DNA of 64,000 nt from positions 688,354 through 752,353 of the forward strand of contig CAJNDS010001202.1 of the NCBI GenBank assembly GCA_905221605.1. Direction: 5' to 3'. The notes beneath the pieces were generated by a model. That model was not told the origin of the DNA. It made no database searches and saw only the letters and a list, made by a program, of their open reading frames with translations. Within the stretch, counting starts at the first letter, position 1. Every line of letters starts with the position of its first letter. The DNA is from Symbiodinium natans (lineage: Eukaryota > Sar > Dinophyceae > Suessiales > Symbiodiniaceae). Made by a program: the position numbers and the translations under genes. Positions 12,901 through 38,625 of the stretch are shown here, piece by piece.

Positions 12901-14204
12901 CAACCCATGCGGCTTGTGCAGGGGGCCTTATTTTGTGGCTTTGGGGCAAACCGCTCGCATGTGTCTCTGTGTGTGTGACAACGCCACACAGACTCAAGCC
13001 TCCCCCCCACCCCCGGTTCAATTCCCATGTGACTTTTTGTGGATTTACGTAGGGTTTGGGGTCTAAAGGTTTCTTGTGCGGGAGGGGGGGAGGGGGGGGG
13101 AGGGGACTTGGTGTTGTTACTGAAGTACAAGCCAAAGCCTACCACGTCCTAAACTGCAACCTAGACCAATGAGTGTCTGCATCGGAATTCTTAGCCCGAT
13201 ACTCTGAGGGTTTAGGGTTTAGGGTTTAGGGTTGGGGGAACAGGAGTTCTACCAGAAGCATGACCCTGGCAAAGCCACGAAAGAGAGCCTGGACAACATC
13301 ATGCAGAAGAACGGAAAGGAGATCGAATCTCCCCAAACCCCCCTAACCCTAAACCCTAAACCCTAAACCCTAAACCCTAAACCCTAAACCCTAAACCCTA
13401 AACCCTAAACCCTAACCCTAAACCCTAAACCCTAAACCCTAAACCCTAAGCCCCAAACCCTAAACCCTAAACCCTAAACCCTAAACCCTGAACCCTGATC
13501 CCTAAACCCTAAACCCCCAACCCTTGCAGGGTTCAGGGTTTGGAGGGAGCCCGAAGCCCTGAGCCCCAAACCCTAAACCCCGAACACTACTAACATCCTA
13601 AAGGGACTGAAAAACCCTAAAGTCCAAAAACCCTAAAACCCAACCTGAACGCCAAGCCCTAGAAAAAGCACAACCCCAAACCCTGAGCCCTAAGTCTTCA
13701 ACCCCAAGCCCTAAACCCCGAGTCCTAGGCCCTAAGCCCTAAACCCAAAACCCTAAACCCTAAACCCCAAACCCTAGACTACAGGCTCTCTGTCAAGAGG
13801 AATTTCCGGCTAATGTCGCCCTCGGCATCTCTGCCCAACCTCGCTGAGCTAAGGTTTAGGGTTTAGGGTTTAGGGTTTAGGGTTTAGGGTTTAGGGCTTA
13901 GGGCTTAGGGCTTAGGGCTTAGGGCTTAGGGCTTAGGATTTAGGATGTCGGCGCGGAGGGTTTCAGGGCTTCGGGCTCCGCGTTTCGAGGCTCTCGGTTC
14001 GCCCCAGGCTTAGGGCTTAGGGCTTAGGGTTTAGGGTTTAGGGTTTAGGGTTTAGGGTTTAGGGTCTCTTTAGGGGGCTTACGAAAGTAGGGGACCCCCA
14101 AAATAAGCCCCAAAGAGTTGGATCCCCTCAGAAAGAGGACTCGAATTGGGTACCCCTATTGTAGGAACCCCCCCCATTTTTTGTGCTTTATTCTTCTTTT
14201 TGTT

Positions 14205-14237
<33 letters not shown>

Positions 14238-14548
14238 GGCACCAGCCTGGGTCCAGGGTGTATGGTTTAGGGTGTAGGGTTGTGAAAAGGGTTTAGGGTT
14301 TAGGGTCTAGGGCTTAGGGTTTCGGGTATAGGGGTTAGAGCATAGGGCTCAGGGGCACGGGGCATTGGGTTTAGGGTTCTGGGGCAAGGGGGTTAGGGGC
14401 AAAAGGTTTTGTCCCAGAGCATGGTGAGCAACGGCATTGCTGCACTCGGAAAGAGGTTGCCCCAGAGTGTCATGCACATCTTGAACCAGGCACTGACGGT
14501 TGCGGAAGCTGCTTGGTCCAATGCTCGCGCAATTGAATACGCTAAGCC

Positions 14549-14629
<81 letters not shown>

Positions 14630-15141
14630 ACCCTAAACCCTAAACCCAAAACCCTAAATGCCTCTATGGCCGCTCGGGTTAAAGGTCGGCGTCCCTGTTT
14701 CCTTGAAAAGCAAGCCAATCGGCCCTTAGACCGTGGGTAGGTATCATTTATTCTATCATTTGGGGTTTAGGGTTTAGGGTTTAGGGTTTAGGGTCCAGAA
14801 CCCCAAACCCAAAACCCGACGCAAAGGAAGCTCACCACAATTCACAAAAACAACAGGATGAATGAGCAAAGTTTCCTCAGGCTTGTGGATTCGTCATCCA
14901 TATATTGTTTCCGCCCGACAGCGCGAAGCGTCGAAACCCCAAACCCCAAACCCGAAACCCCAAACCCCAAACCCCAAACCCTAAACCCAAAACCCAAAAC
15001 CCTAAACCCTAAACCCGAAACCCGAAACCCTAAACCCCCAACCCGAATCCCGAAATGCAGGACTTTCCCACCATGGTGCGCTTGCTGAAGAAGAAGTACG
15101 GCGAGGCCGAAGATGAACGCTGGGGATTTCAGGGAATGTAG
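887..15141 (+). CDS. Thioredoxin-fold protein, spliced from eight short exons (5' end missing)
   Basis: Thioredoxins are small dithiol-disulfide oxidoreductases that reduce target proteins and are re-reduced by thioredoxin reductase. Proposed exons: 887-944, 2161-2222, 3185-3214, 5475-5520, 7947-8013, 9886-9928, 13244-13318, 15061-15141. They join in frame into about 153 codons ending at TAG 15139-15141. Visible family landmarks, in order: EFKDLLAEAG and VLDFYS (beta strand before the active site), CGPC, MIAPVFRKIS, EFAGKAYFRK, VDVARNQQLA, NIRSMPTFQFW (cis-proline loop), SGADEYSLREWTQKLVQEA (last helix). The Trp normally before CGPC is Ser. The last two exons (FYQKHDPGKA..., DFPTMVRLLKKKYGEA) would be a charged C-terminal extension, and their membership is less sure. 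No initiator exon was found, so the gene probably starts upstream of the window. Donors used are GC or GT; acceptors are AG|G. Confidence 0.75.
945..2160 (+). other. Thioredoxin intron 1: telomere-like arrays and a microsatellite
   Basis: It begins GCTCC and ends CCGAG. TTTAGGG blocks sit at 965-1075 and 1805-1900, and CCCTAAA/CCCCAAA blocks at 1295-1402 and 1970-2155. A (GAGT)n/(GA)n/(GT)n microsatellite is at 1480-1585. Open frames over this satellite (poly LTHS) are artefacts of the repeat. Confidence 0.6.
2161..2222 (+). CDS. Thioredoxin exon 2 with CGPC active site
   Basis: The acceptor is GCCGAG|GC, and the exon completes a Ser codon with exon 1. It encodes MSCGPCHMIAPVFRKISKEL. Both redox cysteines are present; the residue just before CGPC is Ser (TCC, 2166-2168) where thioredoxins normally have Trp. 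The GC donor follows at 2223. Confidence 0.85.
2223..3184 (+). other. Thioredoxin intron 2: telomere-like arrays in both orientations
   Basis: It holds mixed GGGTTTA at 2228-2330, CCCTAAA at 2335-2406, TTTAGGG at 2508-2558, CCCTAAA at 2738-2826 and 3057-3168, and degenerate TTTGGGG at 2939-3025. The unique segments between them show no recognised gene. Confidence 0.6.
3185..3214 (+). CDS. Thioredoxin exon 3 (30-nt microexon)
   Basis: The acceptor is CGCAAG|GAG and the donor AAG|GCCC (GC). It encodes EFAGKAYFRK, which matches the stretch leading into the VDVD strand of thioredoxins. The exon is in phase 0 at both ends. Confidence 0.7.
3215..5474 (+). other. Thioredoxin intron 3, including a pure CCCCTAAA array
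   Basis: An AT-rich patch lies at 3620-3765. About 30 copies of the 8-bp variant CCCCTAAA occupy 4172-4385. Degenerate CCCTAAG/CCCTAAA runs at 4680-4880, and a long CCCTAAA array at 5150-5455. No gene is recognised in the remaining sequence. Confidence 0.6.
4172..4425. repeat. CCCCTAAA octamer array
   Basis: About 30 near-perfect octamers, turning into CCCTAAA at the right edge. Confidence 0.9.
5475..5520 (+). CDS. Thioredoxin exon 4 (VDVARN strand)
   Basis: The acceptor is TGGCAG|GTG and the donor ATCC|GTGCC (GT). It encodes VDVARNQQLAHQQNI, equivalent to the VDVDENEELA..NI segment of thioredoxins. If read through the donor, the cis-proline motif would be lost; splicing to exon 5 restores it. 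Confidence 0.8.
5803..6330. repeat. Family G dispersed repeat, long copy
   Basis: It starts TTTAAGAGCCTCCGGCTCAA and ends CCAACACGCTGCCAGGGC. Internal landmarks are GCGAAACCGCCTATGATCC and GTGGGTGGCCTGGCCCTCCA. Long G tracts (5919-5932, 5976-6017) separate conserved blocks. It lies inside thioredoxin intron 4. Confidence 0.85.
6402..6620. repeat. Family G repeat, variant copy
   Basis: It shares GGCCTCCGGCTCAAGCCGCC with the other copies, then a G-tract-rich body. It ends TTGGTAGCCCGGTTCAAGG, a sequence also seen at about 39910-39955. Confidence 0.75.
6655..7180. repeat. Long, indel-rich CCCTAAA array
   Basis: Heptamers are mixed with units that lost or gained one or two bases (CCCTAA, CCCCTAAA, CCCTAAAAA). 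It is the longest telomere-like tract in the window. Confidence 0.95.
7947..8013 (+). CDS. Thioredoxin exon 5 (cis-proline loop)
   Basis: The acceptor is TCCCAG|GT and the donor GA|GTGCC (GT). It encodes SMPTFQFWLRGKKRHQFSG. The cis-Pro of SMPTF packs against the active-site disulfide in thioredoxins. Confidence 0.85.
8014..9885 (+). other. Thioredoxin intron 5: telomere-like and minisatellite repeats
   Basis: It contains TTTAGGG at 8023-8103, a long CCCTAAA array at 8535-8704, a 31-bp tandem repeat at 8733-8957 and a G tract at 9103-9129. A region at 9160-9600 repeats AGCTGATGCTCATGATGC. An open stretch at 8194-8350 (QPPPKPEPEASARRSASEL) has protein-like composition but no family landmark. 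Confidence 0.5.
8733..8957. repeat. 31-bp tandem repeat
   Basis: About seven copies of CCTCAAAAGTGGGCAACGGT followed by GACTTTCCTGG. Copies are nearly identical and lie directly after a CCCTAAA array. Confidence 0.9.
9886..9928 (+). CDS. Thioredoxin exon 6 (C-terminal helix)
   Basis: The acceptor is CCGCAG|G and the exon completes the Glu codon begun in exon 5. It encodes YSLREWTQKLVQEA, equivalent to the last amphipathic helix of thioredoxin. The 3' end is uncertain by a few bases; GC donors exist after 9925 and 9928. Confidence 0.65.
9968..10060. mobile_element. Family A element (GGATGTTCCCCC ends), copy 1
   Basis: The ends TGGATGTTCCCCC and GGGGGAACATCCCA are inverted. AGGTGTGGG to the left and AGGTGTAGGG to the right look like a decayed target duplication. 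The core contains CAGGGATTATAGTACC. Confidence 0.75.
10367..10437. repeat. Family E repeat
   Basis: CTTAGCCAGTAGTAGAACTT and TTTAGTAGGAAG also occur at 38120-38190 and, partly, at 49127-49175. No inverted ends were seen. Confidence 0.65.
10977..11185. repeat. Long TTTAGGG array
   Basis: Nearly pure heptamers for about 200 bp, with few substitutions. Confidence 0.95.
12799..12903. mobile_element. Family A element, copy 2
   Basis: TTGGGATGTTCCCCCTT and AAGGGGGAACATCCCAA form perfect 17-bp inverted ends; the inside is also partly inverted (GGGATTATAGT / ACTATAATTCC). CCCAT occurs on both sides. Confidence 0.85.
13244..13318 (+). CDS. Candidate exon: charged C-terminal extension of thioredoxin
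   Basis: The acceptor is GGAACAG|GAG. It encodes EFYQKHDPGKATKESLDNIM, then QKNGK, a helix-like charged segment. A GA donor follows GGAAAG. Joining it to 15061 gives NGKDFPTMVRLLKKKYGEA in frame. The telomere-repeat polarity around this exon is opposite to the usual pattern. It is assigned to the thioredoxin gene only because frame and strand fit. Confidence 0.5.
14078..14178. repeat. Family D element
   Basis: TTACGAAAGTAGGGGACCCC to the left and a degenerate GGGTACCCCTATTGTAGGAACC to the right. Related sequences lie at 16199-16296, 18483-18572, 18934-19092 and 60001-60070, with TTTTCGTAA or TTTCGGAAACC at the ends. Confidence 0.55.
14418..14540 (+). CDS. Candidate exon, unknown product
   Basis: A 41-codon open segment is bounded by acceptor GTCCCAG|AGC and GC donor TAC|GCTAAG. 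It encodes MVSNGIAALGKRLPQSVMHI, then LNQALTVAEAAWSNARAIEY, with natural protein composition and no repeat content. No family is recognised. It lies between two exons assigned to the thioredoxin extension, so it may be an extra exon of that gene or a separate one. A CCCTCAA array follows directly. Confidence 0.4.
14551..14650. repeat. CCCTCAA heptamer array
   Basis: Roughly a dozen copies of the telomere variant CCCTCAA, turning into CCCTAAA at the right end. Confidence 0.8.
15061..15141 (+). CDS. Candidate last exon of the thioredoxin gene
   Basis: The acceptor is AAATGCAG|GAC. It encodes DFPTMVRLLKKKYGEAEDER, then WGFQGM and TAG. A GC donor after 15105 is an alternative, in which case the gene would continue. 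Lysine-rich LLKKKYG-type tails occur in other dinoflagellate proteins, as far as I recall; the function is unknown. Confidence 0.5.
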   Translation, partial: DFPTMVRLLKKKYGEAEDERWGFQGM

Positions 15142-17150
15142 AGTGTAGGGTTTAGGGTTTAGGGCTCAGAGTTTAGGGCTTAGGGTTTAGGGTTTAGGGT
15201 TTAGGGTTCGGAGTGGTTTTGGGGCTCTAGGGTGTAGGGTTCAGGTGCGGAGCTTCTTTTTCAAAGGATTTCTCGGGTATAGGTTTTATGGGTTTCCCCT
15301 GTGCGTGGAAGCCCTAAACCCAAAACCCTAACCCTAAAGCCCCAAACACTGAACCCTAAACCCTAAACCCTCAACCCTCAACCCTAAGCCCTACACCCGA
15401 AACACCCCAAACCAGTTCATGAGGGTCGACGGCCATGCCCCCGCAAGGGATGGCAGCCGACAAGCCCTACCAACGCGTCGAGGGGTTTAGGGTTGAGGGG
15501 TTTGGGGTTTAGGGTGTAGGGTTTAGGGTAGCTCATTAGGGCCAGGGGCTCCAAACACCCTAAGCTCTGTGAGCCCTCTAAGGGTTGAGGGTTTTTGGTT
15601 TGGGGATCCACATCCAGAGTAGCATCACGCCCCGAACTCCAGTTCCATGGCCCTGAGCCCTAAACTCTAAGCCCTAAACCCTAAACCCTAAACCCTAAAC
15701 CCTAAACCCTAAACCCTAAACCCTAAACCCTAAACCCTAAACCCTCGAAGTTCGGGCCGAAGATCCAATTCTCCTGCGCGCAAGGCACCGAAAACCACAC
15801 AGCGACCGAAGCCCGCAAAGGACGTCCGCCGGCTTGGGTTTCGGGTTTCGGGTTTGGGGTTTCGGGTTTGGGATTTAGGGTTTCGGGTTTAGGGGTGAGT
15901 GTTTCGGGTCTCGGCTTAGGGTTTAGGGTTTCGGGTTTCTGGTCTGGGGTTTCGCGTTTAGGGGTTAGTGTTTCGGGTCTAGGTTTAGGGTTTAGAGTTT
16001 GGGGTTTAGGGTTTCGGGTTTAGGGTGTAGGGTTTCGGATTTAGGGTTCTGGGTATCGCGTTTAGAGCATTAACCCTGTCAACCTCTTTGAAACCTCAGC
16101 CCCATCAACCAGACCTCAACCCTCAACCCTCAACCCTCAACCCTAAACCCTAACCCTAGCTACTAGACACCTCCAACCCTAAGCCCTCAGCCCAAATGGT
16201 GTACGAAAATAGGGGACCCCCAACATAAATTGTAGGATCCCGTTTAGTACGGACCCCAACAAGGTACCCTGAATTTCGGAAACCCCCAAAATTCTTCCCT
16301 AAAACCCTAAACCCGCAACCCTAGACCCTCAACCCTCAACCCTAAACCCTAAACCCTAAACTCTGAACTCTCACCCCTCCAAGCCCTGAGTCCCAAACTC
16401 TTCAGAAGACCCGGCCTCAAGATGTGTGCCAGGAAGCTGACAGCAGCAGCAGCGGCAGCGGAGGAGGTGACGCGCCTGTGTTTGTGGCTTCGGGTCTTCG
16501 ACCCTAAGCCCTAAGCCCTAAGCCCTAAGCCCTAAGCCCTAAGCCCTAAGCCCTAAACCCTAAACCCTAAACCCTGAACCCTGAGCCCTAAGCCCTAAGC
16601 CCTAAGCCCTAAGCCCTAAGCCCTAAACCCTAAACTGAGTGAGCCGGGGCCGTCGAGCAGGGCGAACGCACCGAAGCCAGCAGGCGAGGGAGCTCCGGAG
16701 CCAGAAGCCCTCCGGCTGGCGGTCGGGCTCTGTCGGGCCTTCAAAAAAGGCTCCCGGAGCCCGAGGGAGAATCGGCCACTGGGATGCCACCAATCCTCCC
16801 CCCCCCCCCCCCCCCCAGGGTTTAGGGTTGGTTTAGGGCACCCCCCAAAAGTGTGAACCTAGGTTCCAAAGCGCAAAACTTTGGGTCAAAACTTGCGGTC
16901 AAAACTTTTTGGGACCCAAGCCCTATACAATTTCTATAAGCCCTAAACCCCAAGCCTCCCTCAGCTCAAAGCCCCTCATGCCCCTGTTTTTTTGGCGGGG
17001 GGGGGGGGTTGAGGTTTTGGGGTTCGGGGTGTGAGGGGGACTTGGGTTTAGGGAAGTCTTGGGCTTGTTAGGGTTTAGGGTCTATGGTTTAGGGTTTAGG
17101 GTTTTCTCCATCTGTTCCATCTGCATTGTCACCGCGGCTCGCCAACTCAG
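15142..17150. other. Repeat-rich stretch with weak coding signals
   Basis: It holds degenerate TTTAGGG at 15145-15215, CCCTAAA at 15680-15745, a mixed TTTCGGG/TTTAGGG field at 15835-16060, a family D element at 16199-16296 and CCCTAAG/CCCTAAA at 16500-16635. GC-rich open segments at 15757-15834, 16420-16480 (AAG|ATGTGTGCC) and 16640-16790 have splice-like borders, but their reading frames cannot be chosen with confidence. Confidence 0.4.
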
Positions 17151-17373
17151 CTGCCCATGGCGTCGCTCGCTACGCACGCATGGTGCACGAAGGCGTGCTG
17201 AAGCAGCCGACGGAGATGTTTCCACCCACAGGCGCCGAGGCTGAAGAGGCGGACCGGGCAGCTCTGGCGGAGGTCTTCAATCTATGCTTTGATGGCACAT
17301 CGTTGGACGACGCGGTCAATCATGTGGTTGTGGAACGGGATCTGCTGCGACATTTGTTGAAGCCCAGCGACCG
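17151..17373 (+). CDS. Candidate 223-nt exon, unknown product
   Basis: The acceptor is AACTCAG|CT and the donor CG|GTTTGG (GT). The open frame continues AHGVARYARMVHEGVLKQPT and ends VVVERDLLRHLLKPSD, including EVFNLCFDGTSLDDAVNHV. Composition is clearly protein-like and free of repeats. TTTAGGG repeats begin right after the donor. No domain is recognised. Confidence 0.55.
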
Positions 17374-18313
17374 GTTTGGGGTTTAGGGTTTAGGGTTTAG
17401 GGTCAGGGTTTAGGGTTTAGGGTTTGGGGTTTGGGGTTTAGGGTTGAGGGTTGGGGTTCACGGTTTAGGGTTTGGGGTTTGGGGATAACCCCAAACCCTA
17501 AACCCTAAACCCCAAGCCCAAAACCCCAAACCCTAAACCCGAGTTTGTTACCTAATCCCCCGTTCACCGGCCCCTGCCCAGGAAAGGCTGGACCGAACTT
17601 GCAGGCTGGCCTGTTCTTGGGATTAGGGGTTTAGGGTTTAGGGCTAGGGTTTAGGGTTTAGGGTTTCGGGTTTCGGGTTTAGGGTTTAGGGTCTAGGATT
17701 GCAGGGCTCAGGGTTGCAGGGTCTAGGGTTTCACGGCTTCGGGTTTTTGGGTTACAGGCTCCGGGGTTTTTTTGGGCTTTAAAGGTTTGCGTTTACGGAT
17801 TCAGGGTTTCAGGGTCTCAAACTTTTCTCAGCGTTTAGGGCCTAAAGGGCTTTCAGGGTTGCTTGAGGGTGTTTGGGTTGAGGGCGTCCTTCTTTGTTGG
17901 AGGGTTCAGGGTTTAAAGCTTCGGGTTTCGGACGTGTCCGGGCGTTTGGGGGTTTAGGATGTTGCAAGAAGTTTGGCTTGCGGGCAGGGTACTGGGAGCT
18001 CCGAAACCCTGAGCCCCAAACCTTCTATCCCTAAACCCTAAACCCTACCTCCAGAGTCAACCCTAAACCCTAAACCCTAAACCCTAAACCTTAAACCCTA
18101 AACCCTGAACCCTGAACCCTGAACCATAAACCCTAAACCCTACAGCCCAAAACCCTAAACGCAACCATGAAGCAGCACATGGGTTCTGGCTTTCGGTTTC
18201 CATTCAGGCTTGGACTGAAAGCTTGAGCAACATGTGGGTTTAGGGTTTCGGGTTTAGGGTTTCGGGTTTACGGCAAAAGGGTTCACTGCGCGGGCACTCA
18301 GAGACTCTTCCAG

Positions 18314-18353
18314 GCCGCCTCCCTCGACGAGCTGAAGCACGAGCTCGAAAGGA
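18314..18353 (+). CDS. Small candidate exon, unknown product
   Basis: The acceptor is TTCCAG|GCC and the donor A|GTGGGT. It encodes AASLDELKHELER, a helix-like segment. It may belong with the exon at 17151-17373, but the joining phase was not established. Confidence 0.35.
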
Positions 18354-19390
18354 GTGGGTTTAGTGGGGCGGTTTAGGGTTTTGGGTTTAGGGTTCAGGGT
18401 TCAGGGTTTAGGGTTTAGGGTTTAGGGTTCAGGGTTTAGGGTTTAGGGAGAGGGATTTTGGATTTGCGGGTTTACGATATTAGGGGTACCTTTTTGGGGT
18501 CCTTAGTAAAAGGGGATCTTACTGTTTTGGGGGCTATGTTAGGGATCCACCTATTTTCGTAAGCATTTGGGATACCTTACATTTTTCGTATTTGGGCTTG
18601 TAAAGGGTTGGCGAAAGGTATATAAAGGGCAAGCCCGTTGCTTGGCTACCTAGGGACTCGGGTCTTGTGATTTGGGCAGTATGTATGGAATAGGACTCAT
18701 CGAAGTTAAACGTGTTTTCAAATCAACCACAGATTTTAGGGACATATGTGTGCATGCATGCATGTTTGCATCTATATGTATGTATGTAGAGGGCTTACAG
18801 GGCGTGTAGGTTGCATCGTGCAAGGGTGGATAGGGCTTATAGCCCTGAACCCTAAACCCTAAACCGGTCTTGGGTCCCACTTGAGGCTCTAGAGCCGTCG
18901 GAGCCCCCAAACCCCGAAGCCCGAAACAAACTCACTTGGGGGTTTCCGAAATTCGGGTTTAGGGTTTAGGTTTTAGGGTTTAGGGTTTAGGGGTACCTTA
19001 TTGGGGTCCTTTTGAAAAAGGGAATCCTACTATTTGCGGGTCCACGTTAAGGGGATCGGGTTCTTCCCAGTCCCCCCATTTTCGTAAACCCCTACTTAGC
19101 ACCTCGACAGCATCCTGAGCGCTCAAGCCTAAACTCCGAACCCAAAACCCGAACTCAAGGCCCTGGGCCCTAACCCCTAAACCCTAAACCCTAAACCCTA
19201 AACCCTAAACCCTAAACCCTAAACCCTAAGCCCTAAGCCCTAAGCCCTAAGCCCAAGCCCTAAGCCCTAAGCCCAAACCCTAAGCCCTAAGCCCTAAGCC
19301 CTAAGCCCTAAGCCCTAAACCCTAAACCCTAAACCCTAAACCTAAACCCTAAACCCTAAACCCTAAACCCTACACCCTAAACCTTGGCAG

Positions 19391-19436
19391 GCGAGAGGAG
19401 GAGGCTGCCGAGGTGAAGGCAGAGGAGGAGGAGAGA
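19391..19436 (+). CDS. Small candidate exon, acidic helix
   Basis: The acceptor is TTGGCAG|G. One frame encodes REEEAAEVKAEEEERW before a GT donor (TG|GTTG). It is low-complexity, so support is weak. Confidence 0.3.
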
Positions 19437-20445
19437 TGGTTGTTGTGTTTTTACTATGCTTATTATCATCATTATTATTAATATTATTCTTACTATTATT
19501 ATTATTAATATTAATATTAATATTATTGTTATTATTATTGCTCTTATTTTTCTGACTATTACTATTCTTCTGATTATCAGAAATGACTAATTGTTATTCT
19601 TGTTTTTGTTGTGCTTATTATTGGTGTTTTTGTTTGTTTAGTGTGTTTTTCTTGGGTAGGGGAGGCCTTCAGTTTTTTTTTTAAAACTCTGTAAACCCTA
19701 AAACACGTGTTTAGGTTTTTTTTGAAGAAGTCGAAGTTCTGGGGTTGCTTCAGTTTGTTTTTTTTTCGGGGGGGGGGTCTTCGAAGGGTTCCCTTTCACG
19801 TGTTTGAAGGGTTCCCTAGGGTTTGGGTATCGGGGGGGTTTGGGGTTTCTGGTGGAGTTCGAGGTTTGGGGTTTTCAGCAGGGAAAAAGTGAGCCCCACC
19901 GCCTTCGCCGGTATGAGGGGCGACCCTTTTTGGGCGGCTCCCGTGAATCCGTAAACCCGCAAACCCGTAGTCCCGTAAACCCCTAAGCCCCTAAACCCCC
20001 AAAACACAAAAGACCTAAAACCCCCCACTCGACCCCTAGACCCCAGTACCTCGCAGTCGCCTTGTGGCCCAAGTGTCCCTGAACCTTGTGGATGCCCCAA
20101 ACCCCAGATGGGGGATGACTGGGCCCCAGTGTTAGGGTTTGAGGATTCAGGATTCAGGATTTAGGGTTTAGGGTTTAGGATTTAGGGTTTGAGGTGCCAA
20201 AAATTGAAACGGGCCCAGGGGCCTAGATTTCGAGCAAGTGGCCCTGCACCTGCTGTGCCCAAGTCCCAACGGCCACGAACTACCCTAGCCGTTTCGGGTT
20301 CAGGGTTTAGGGTTTAGGGTTTGGGGTTTGGGGTTTAGGGTTTTAGGGTTTAGGGTTTAGGGTTTTAGGGTTCATCCTCGAAACCCTGAGCCCCAAAAAT
20401 CCCCAAAACAGCCAGACCCCTCCGCAACCCACCACTTCTGCGGCC

Positions 20446-37401
<16,956 letters not shown>

Positions 37402-38536
37402 GCTCTAGGGTTTTTAGGGTTTAGGGCGTAGGGTTCTAGGGTTTAGGGTTTAAGGCTTAGGGTTTAGGGTTTAGGGTGACTATCGGTGGTGGGCGTTTGG
37501 AGTTTGGGGAATGCGCCTGAGCCCGTCCCCTTAATGGAAGAATACCTAGTGGCTTGCGGAGTATGGAGCTGCAGTTAAACCCTAAGCAAGCCCTACCTCT
37601 ACGTAAGCCCAAAACCCTAAAACAAGGCCCAAGCCCAACCCTCTGGACCCCTCTAGCGCGCCTCCCTGAACCGAATGGTTCACCCTGTGTGGGGAAAATG
37701 AAAGCCAGGTTTAGGGGTTAGGGCAGATTCGGGTTGGAGGAGGGCATGATAGGGAGAGCCTAAACCCTAACCCCTAAACCCTGAATCCTAAACTCCACAC
37801 CCCAAACCCTAAACCAACCCGAAACCCTAAACACAAGGCGTCGCAGGTCCCTGTCCTGAGGCACTCTAGGCGCAGAGAAAGGGTTGTCGAGGGCTTATAG
37901 GGTTGATAGTTTAGGGTTTAGGGTAGGTTTAGGGTTTAGGGTTTAGGGTTTAGGGTTTAGGGTTTAGGGTAGGTTTAGGGTTAAGGGACTCGAAACCCTA
38001 AATCCTGCAAGCCCTCAGCCCCTAACTAAAGCCATCGCGGCCGGTAGCACTCCACCACAGGCCAGTACATGTCGGTCTGGGTTTACGTTCAGCACCCAAC
38101 CTTCAGAAACAGACTAACTGACTTAGCCAATAGTAGAACTTTGAACTTGTTGGGGCTCCTTTTTAGTAGGAAGAATGAAGTTCGACCTTTTTTTGGAGAA
38201 GTAAGCCTAGTAATTGGAGATATCTTCTTTGCAGCCCAGAAAAAAGCCCAGCAGGATGTGCACCTTTTCATCTTTTCGGTGGCTAGGGAACGGTGGACAC
38301 CAGGGTTTAGGGTTTAGGGTTTAGGGTTTAGGGTTGAGGGTTTAGGGTTTAGGGTTTAGGGGGCCGTTTTCGGGCTTTGTGGGTGCGGCAATCGAAGCAT
38401 ACGGCTTCTTTTCCAAACCCTAAACCCTAAACCCTTAACCCTAAACCCTAAACCCTATACCCTAAACCCTAAACCCTAAACCCTAAACCCCAAACCCCAA
38501 ACCCTAAACCCTAACTTACAACAAAATTGCCACCAG
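37402..38536. other. Spacer between RCC1-like and thioredoxin reductase genes
   Basis: TTTAGGG blocks lie at 37435-37478 and 37915-37985, and CCCTAAA at 38415-38515. A family E copy lies at 38120-38190. An 82-codon open frame at 38069-38317 overlaps the family E repeat and is not counted as a gene. Missing 5' exons of thioredoxin reductase could lie here. Confidence 0.45.
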
Positions 38537-38625
38537 CCGGGAGGAGCGACGGCTGAGCAACAACCCCTGCACGCTCTACCGGAACCGGACGGCCGGTGCC
38601 ATCGAGAGGGTGGTGATCGTGGGAG
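38537..38625 (+). CDS. Thioredoxin reductase exon: N-terminus and start of FAD fold
   Basis: It encodes a basic leader (REERRLSNNPCTLYRNRTAG) and AIERVVIVG. The donor is G|GCAGCG (GC). The leader is upstream of the usual start of this enzyme and may be part of a targeting sequence; that is inference. Confidence 0.75.

Larger units (their letters stand above)
9929..13243 (+). other. Intron after thioredoxin exon 6: two family A elements and telomere-like arrays
   Basis: Family A elements lie at 9968-10060 and 12799-12903, and a family E copy at 10367-10437. Apparently unique AT-richer DNA without a recognised gene fills 10450-10970 and 11190-11760. A long TTTAGGG array is at 10977-11185; further arrays are at 11780-11845, 11945-12040 and 12445-12585. 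Confidence 0.5.
17374..20445. other. Repeat-rich stretch with two small candidate exons
   Basis: Telomere-like blocks lie at 17375-17480, 17625-17700, 18040-18150, 18362-18450, 19175-19385 and 20290-20365. Family D elements are at 18483-18572 and 18934-19092. An AT-rich (TATTAT)n-like patch occupies 19440-19620. The rest holds no recognised gene apart from the two candidate exons listed separately. Confidence 0.5.

Noticed and set aside
38069-38317. 82-codon ORF before thioredoxin reductase
   Set aside because: Its core is the dispersed family E repeat, also found at 10367 and 49127, and it runs into TTTAGGG repeats.
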